Assembly (NCBI GenBank): GCA_001600455.1
Contig: BCKC01000003.1
Span: 1,240,001 to 1,304,000 of the forward strand
Reading direction: 5' to 3'
Source of the DNA: Endocalyx cinctus
Taxonomy: Eukaryota; Ascomycota; Sordariomycetes; Amphisphaeriales; Apiosporaceae
DNA length: 64,000 bases
The notes under the pieces were generated by a model. That model was not told the DNA's origin and did not search any database. It was given only the letters and a program-made list of their open reading frames with translations. Positions 59,661 through 64,000 of this stretch are shown here, piece after piece; within the stretch, counting starts at the first letter, position 1; each line of letters begins with the position of its first letter. Both the position numbers and the translations under genes were made by a program.

Positions 59661-60728
59661 TCAACGGGTGCGAGGCTTAGGTAGCGAGCGTCTCGAAACA
59701 ACGTCGTCAAACCCATACAAGACTGTGCCCTCGCGTCTTAAGGAGTGGAGAACCTAATTCAAGAAGAGTTAGGAATGAGGTTAGGGGAAAAAGTGATAAG
59801 GGAAGAGGAGAAGATTGATTGATTTTGAGGTGACTTACATCATTGATGGTCACGGTCTTGGCCTTTCTGTATTCGGTATACACCACGCAGTGTCTAATAA
59901 TCTACATCGCGGAAAATTCAATTTAGCAAACTCGTAGAATAATGGGTATCTTAATGCATTTGGCTAGGGAAGCTGCATCAACTTGAAGGTGGAAAATGAA
60001 GTCAAAAAAAAAAAAAATACGTACGGATTGCAACTTGTCCTTGATTACATTCCGGACTTCATCGTATATCATGCCGGATATTCTCTTGACACCGCCGCGG
60101 CGAGCAAGCCGTCTAATCGAGCATAGTGTCAGTAATTATAATAGACATCGATTGCGTAAGTCATAATCCAAAAGAAAGAAGAAAACATTAGCGGCTTACC
60201 GGATAGCAGGTTTAGCTTCGAATTTTAGGAAGTCGTAAGGTTAGCCTTGATGCTCGTGCGGAAAAAAAAGAGGACACACGGGCTGTTCATCATCTACGTG
60301 AAGGAAAAAAAAAAAAAAGCCGGGATCTAGGATACTCACTGATTCCTCGAACGTTGTCGCGTAGAATCTTCCTATTTATTTTTTGAAAGAAGTTCATTCA
60401 TTAGAGAAACAGAAACAGAAACCGAAGCCGATTTTCGAACCATCCCATTTTAAGAGCAAGTTCATCTCTCGCACGAGGCGCGCGGTCTTGGGAGATAATT
60501 TACCTATGGCGCTTAGGTCCCTAGAAGGAATTCACAATACGTAAGTAGTGCACAACGCGATTGAGTGAACGAACCCGAACTAAAAGGCGCCCCGAGAGTT
60601 CATGCAGAACTAAAAAAAAAAAAAAAAAGGAGAGAAGAGAAAAACAGTGAAGAAATTAAATTACTTACCGTCTTTCCTCCAAGGCCTTTAGAACCCTTTC
60701 CACGGGGGATTGTCTTTCCCGCTGGCAT
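59661..60728 (-). CDS. hH4v: Divergent histone H4 variant (H4v type), seven exons
   Basis: Exons on the minus strand: 60728-60669, 60520-60504, 60371-60340, 60215-60200, 60112-60025, 59901-59839 and 59753-59661, encoding 122 aa. Every junction is GT-AG with matching phase. Canonical H4 blocks appear in order: [73 protein letters not shown] and [11 protein letters not shown]. It differs from canonical H4 (103 aa with Met) in three ways. The N-terminal tail is six residues longer, with the counterparts of K5, K8, K12, K16 and K20 kept. The second half of the fold is diverged ([11 protein letters not shown] for IRDAVTYTEH, VLHSLR for VVYALK). The ending is YGFDD plus a 13-residue basic tail ([13 protein letters not shown]) instead of YGFGG. 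Neurospora crassa has a divergent H4 variant, and this looks like its type. Whether it enters nucleosomes is unknown. Confidence 0.9.
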
Positions 60729-61834
60729 TTTGAGGATGGTGTTGGTCAATAGATTTTGTTGGTGACTTCGAGGATGCATCCAGTCAGAGTACTGGTGAAA
60801 TTCAACATAATAAGCGGGTCAGTGGTAGAGAGTGGCAAGTGGGTAAGTGCAAGTGGGTAAGTGCAAGTGGGTAAGTGCAAGTGGGGTACGAGGGCAGGGA
60901 AGCTAGGGAAGGTAGGAGGGATTGTATACTATCAGACTATGTAGTATGTACATAGTAGGTGTAACAGCGAGTGCGACTTCCAACTTAGTCGCTTACTGAT
61001 TATATACATTAAGCAAGATAATGAATTATTTTTATACGATTAATGAATACTACTTTGTTTGCCTGCGCATGAGAGTATACGTGTATGGCACCGGAGTGTA
61101 CTTGCTAACCTCCAGAAATACTCTTGTTATTGTGGTATATGGTAGTCATGTTTATTTACTCTCGTTCACCTCTTAGCCATACTGTATGTATTAGGCATGT
61201 CCATTGGCCTCTCAGTTTGTACTTGACTACAGAGTTCAGTTTCGTAAGTACTCGTAGTACTATATGTAAGATGGCGGTAGGGGTGGTCTCGACGGCCGAT
61301 ATTATCGAGTTCACGGACGTTGTTTCTGTTTACCATATTCAAATACCTGTCTAATACATATAAACAAACTTACCAACCTAAATCAGTGTGAAGCCATAGA
61401 TACATCCTAGGCATAGAAGTACTCCAGTAATGTAGCATATAAGATCGTCTTGATTTATGATATTACTTTCAATCGTGTAATGTATCTGAATACATCTAAT
61501 CTAGTATACCCCCCAAACTTTGATCGTAGATATCCATAAGGTAGTATGCCTGGAACTGTCTAATTGAAGTACAAATCTTTGAGGTTCCGTTAGAATGCAA
61601 ACTCAAAAATGTAGTCTCCAAAGGTTCTGATTACAATAAACCAAGACTGTTGGCCTCATAAGCGTACTTTATCTTCTCAACCTATTTAAGACACACGCCT
61701 TTTCCTTCGTCGAAGTTCTTGAACTTTTCCCTCCCCGTTTCCCCCCCTTTTTTTCTGTTCTCTGTGAGTATCAGACCAACTTATTCAGATTTTAATTTTT
61801 TTTTTCGTGTTTAAGAGTCGAAGGAAAACCAGCA
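60729..61834. other. Intergenic between divergent H4-variant and secreted-protein genes
   Basis: Should hold both promoters. The minisatellite at 60835-60883 lies about 110 bases upstream of the H4-variant start. No gene seen. Confidence 0.6.
60835..60883. repeat. 14-bp minisatellite, about 3.5 copies
   Basis: The unit GCAAGTGGGTAAGT repeats perfectly three times, then partially (GCAAGTGG). Confidence 0.9.
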
Positions 61835-62299
61835 ATGCACCACATCAGGAAAATAATAGCCATCCTGGCTTTACTCTGCGCGGTTTTACAGCCCGTCATG
61901 GGACTACCCGTCATGGGACTGCACTCCAAAGGCAATCCCCCGCCCCACGTGCCGGTACATCACACGAGCTCGAGGAAGTACCTAGGAAACCAAAGCGAGA
62001 CGCGCCCGCGCGTGTGGTGCGCCACGCCGTCCAAGAAGGCCAAAGTTCCGAAGGCCCACATAATGGCCGACGTGAATCACATAAAGAGCGTATACGTCCC
62101 GAACGGGTCGGCGAGCATAACGGCGCCCGCTAACGCCTCCGAGACGGCGGCCGAGCGGGTGTGCAGGCGTCGGTGGAAGGTCCAGATCTTCCCCACGGTT
62201 CACCGCGTCGAGAGGTTCGATCCCATCACGAGGGACCGAAGTCCGAATTACATATCCCCGCCGAAAATGGGTGCGAGCGTAATGGCGTATACCAGGTGA
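61835..62299 (+). CDS. Small secreted protein, function unknown
   Basis: A single-exon frame of 154 aa starting MHHIRKIIAILALLCAVLQP. It has a short basic n-region, a strong hydrophobic core and likely signal-peptidase cleavage near residue 23. Directly at the cleavage region PVMGL is duplicated (a 15-base tandem repeat at 61891-61920). The mature part is basic, has only two cysteines (WCATPSKK and ERVCRRRW) that could form one disulfide, and several N-glycosylation sequons (NQS, NGS, NAS). It has no similarity I recognise. Size and composition fit a candidate extracellular effector or secreted small protein, but this is inference only. A pyrimidine-rich leader precedes the start. Confidence 0.7.
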   Translation: MHHIRKIIAILALLCAVLQPVMGLPVMGLHSKGNPPPHVPVHHTSSRKYLGNQSETRPRVWCATPSKKAKVPKAHIMADVNHIKSVYVPNGSASITAPANASETAAERVCRRRWKVQIFPTVHRVERFDPITRDRSPNYISPPKMGASVMAYTR

Positions 62300-64000
62300 A
62301 CCTTGATTTTTTCAGACCGGTTCCCGAGATCCCGCTCGGGACTCGACGAGGCTGGTAGGAGAGAAACAAGTCGTCGCCGGGTATCAGTCCATCGTCTCAG
62401 CTTCTTGAGGAGTTGCTTAGGGTCAGTTCGGCTTGACGGCATGTTGAAAGAGAAGTTCGGCTTGGAAATATGGCGAAACCGCTTACTATAAACTACCTAA
62501 ATAATAAATGTTGAATTGTTGATCAATGGATATGTACAGACGTTATTGCTAATTTCTTGGGGGAAGGCCACTGCCTGTAGGCGCGACACCCAAAAAGTGA
62601 GAGTTCAACATGGTGAGCTTTAAAAAAAAGTGGTAGCACGATGACATAAAGAAACACTTAGAGTAGTCTATTATTTCAGGAGAAGATTTGAGCAGAGATA
62701 TAATCTAACAGCAATGATACGCTGACACCATCCCTCTCATGATGCTATGCCCCCCCTTGTCCATACCCCTTCCAGACAAGTAACAGAATGTACAAGAACG
62801 GGATGTCTGAGATACTCCCTTCTATCGTTTAGCGAAATCGTCAAGGATCTTAAAGGGGTGGAATCAATTGCCTGTTCTGTCGTAGCGCTTTAGCATGACG
62901 TGTCCCTTGTCACCAATGGAATGAGTAAGTCCAAGACTCAATACCCCCTTTGAAGCGTTACTGCCGGGTATAAACCTAATTTAAGGGGGGTCTTGCGCTG
63001 TTGGGGGCATTTCCGGAGCTTATGTGATCTTCACTAACATTGGAGAAGTGAAGAGGCGTGGGGAGGGGAACGAGAAGGCACGTTGTCAATTGACTTGTAA
63101 CGGTTCATATTGAGATGACATATCATGGGCGATGGGTAGCCGTTTATGCTGAAGAGAGATGTCGCAGACGACTTGTAGCTGGTCACGCCAGTGAGTAGCC
63201 AGCTTCAGGCTGTGGGGGGTTTCTTCGAAGTTCTCATATCCTATTATGGTGTCAATCATGCTGCTTTACCGCATACTTGATATTTTGTAACTGCACACGT
63301 CCAACTCTGCCCCGGGTCAAAGCTGACAGGATTAACTGTGGAAGACAGAACAGGAGAGCCATGAGGGTAATGATGGTATATGTTGGGAGGGAGGACATCA
63401 TGATGATCTTGGCCAGCAAAGTAACCTCGTGGAATAGATTAGTCTATGGCTCCTACTTTGCCTATGGATACCGAAGTATTGAGCTAACATCTATAACCTA
63501 GGGTTCAACATATTTGCCGAACTTCGGTCTACTATATAGAGTAATCCGGGGACTGTCTGACTATGTCGATGATACAAGCCTAACCTACAGTTTGCTCGTA
63601 CAGTATTTACTTCACTGGTTAGAAGTATTGGCCCTTACGAAGTTGAATCAGTAATAAATTCAGGACTAATTTCTGCGCCAGGAAGACGTGTTATACGACA
63701 CGCACCCTTCGTCAATATTCCTGATTGAATAGCTCTCAAGCTAAGAACCGCAGCAAGTGTACAGAACCGTCGATTTGTCAGCTCCCGTAGCGATCTCGCT
63801 CGACGGGTAAGCTCGTGGCGCCAGGGTCAATGTGGGAGAATGTTTATATGCCTGCAATCTTACTAGAAAAGCTTCCAGTTTGATCTGTCGACGAGGGCGG
63901 CCTAAGTCTTTTCACCGACATGCCTGCCATTCCTTTGGGCGGGCTAGAATTGAGAACGACAGGATTTGACGAAACCCCCTTCGCCTGATTACAACCGGAG
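62300..64000. other. Intergenic to window end
   Basis: No confident gene. Two short minus-strand frames (63401-63252, 49 aa, and 63259 leftward, 57 aa) look protein-like but overlap in different frames and have no recognised domain. The rest is unremarkable. Confidence 0.5.

Noticed and set aside
60739..60900. GTAAGT-rich tract as extra splice donors of the H4-variant gene
   Set aside because: The GGGTAAGT units are on the opposite strand and belong to the minisatellite.

Overview
The window is nuclear DNA of a filamentous ascomycete (Pezizomycotina, most likely a sordariomycete). Short GT-AG introns with CTAAC/CTAAT-like branch sites, long AT-rich intergenic stretches, and the gene set (SRE-type GATA repressor, cytoplasmic dynein, 2EXR and F-box proteins, a Neurospora-like histone H4 variant) all fit this. 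The order or genus cannot be fixed from the sequence. All functions below are read from motifs and family knowledge; no database search was run. Exon borders were worked out by hand from splice consensus, reading phase and family conservation.

Layout, left to right. 1-1328 (+): 3' part of a tandem ankyrin-repeat gene, interrupted by a 482-base gap. 2196-4357 (+): EXO84 exocyst subunit. 5320-6909 (+): PP2A catalytic subunit with seven exons. 10407-7925 (-): seven-helix membrane protein resembling DUF3112. 13499-14518 (+): F-box protein. 15375-16014 (+): TVP15/COPI-associated Golgi membrane protein. 19086-17141 (-): SRE/sreA iron-responsive GATA repressor. 36042-22865 (-): cytoplasmic dynein-1 heavy chain, 4348 aa. 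38471-39563 (+): short-chain dehydrogenase/reductase. 42576-40611 (-): glutamine-rich FAR1-domain protein. 44976-46094 (+): 2EXR-domain protein. 52086-48762 (-): 1010-aa protein with two C-terminal C2H2 fingers. 57586-59010 (+): two-helix membrane protein with a GNAT domain. 60728-59661 (-): divergent histone H4 variant in seven tiny exons. 61835-62299 (+): small secreted protein.

Most of the window is housekeeping: exocytosis and Golgi traffic (EXO84, TVP15), microtubule motor (dynein), signalling (PP2A), iron homeostasis (SRE) and chromatin (H4 variant). There is no biosynthetic cluster, no recognisable intact transposon, no tRNA or rRNA gene that I could see, and no CRISPR-like array. Neighbouring genes do not form an evident pathway. 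The most interesting item is the H4 variant: six introns, a six-residue longer N-terminal tail, conserved tail lysines, a changed C-terminal core and a 13-residue extension. Its exons are too short to show up as open reading frames, so it is easily missed. About 45% of the window is intergenic and AT-rich, with homopolymer runs, microsatellites and a recurring palindromic TAGGTACCTA-type motif.
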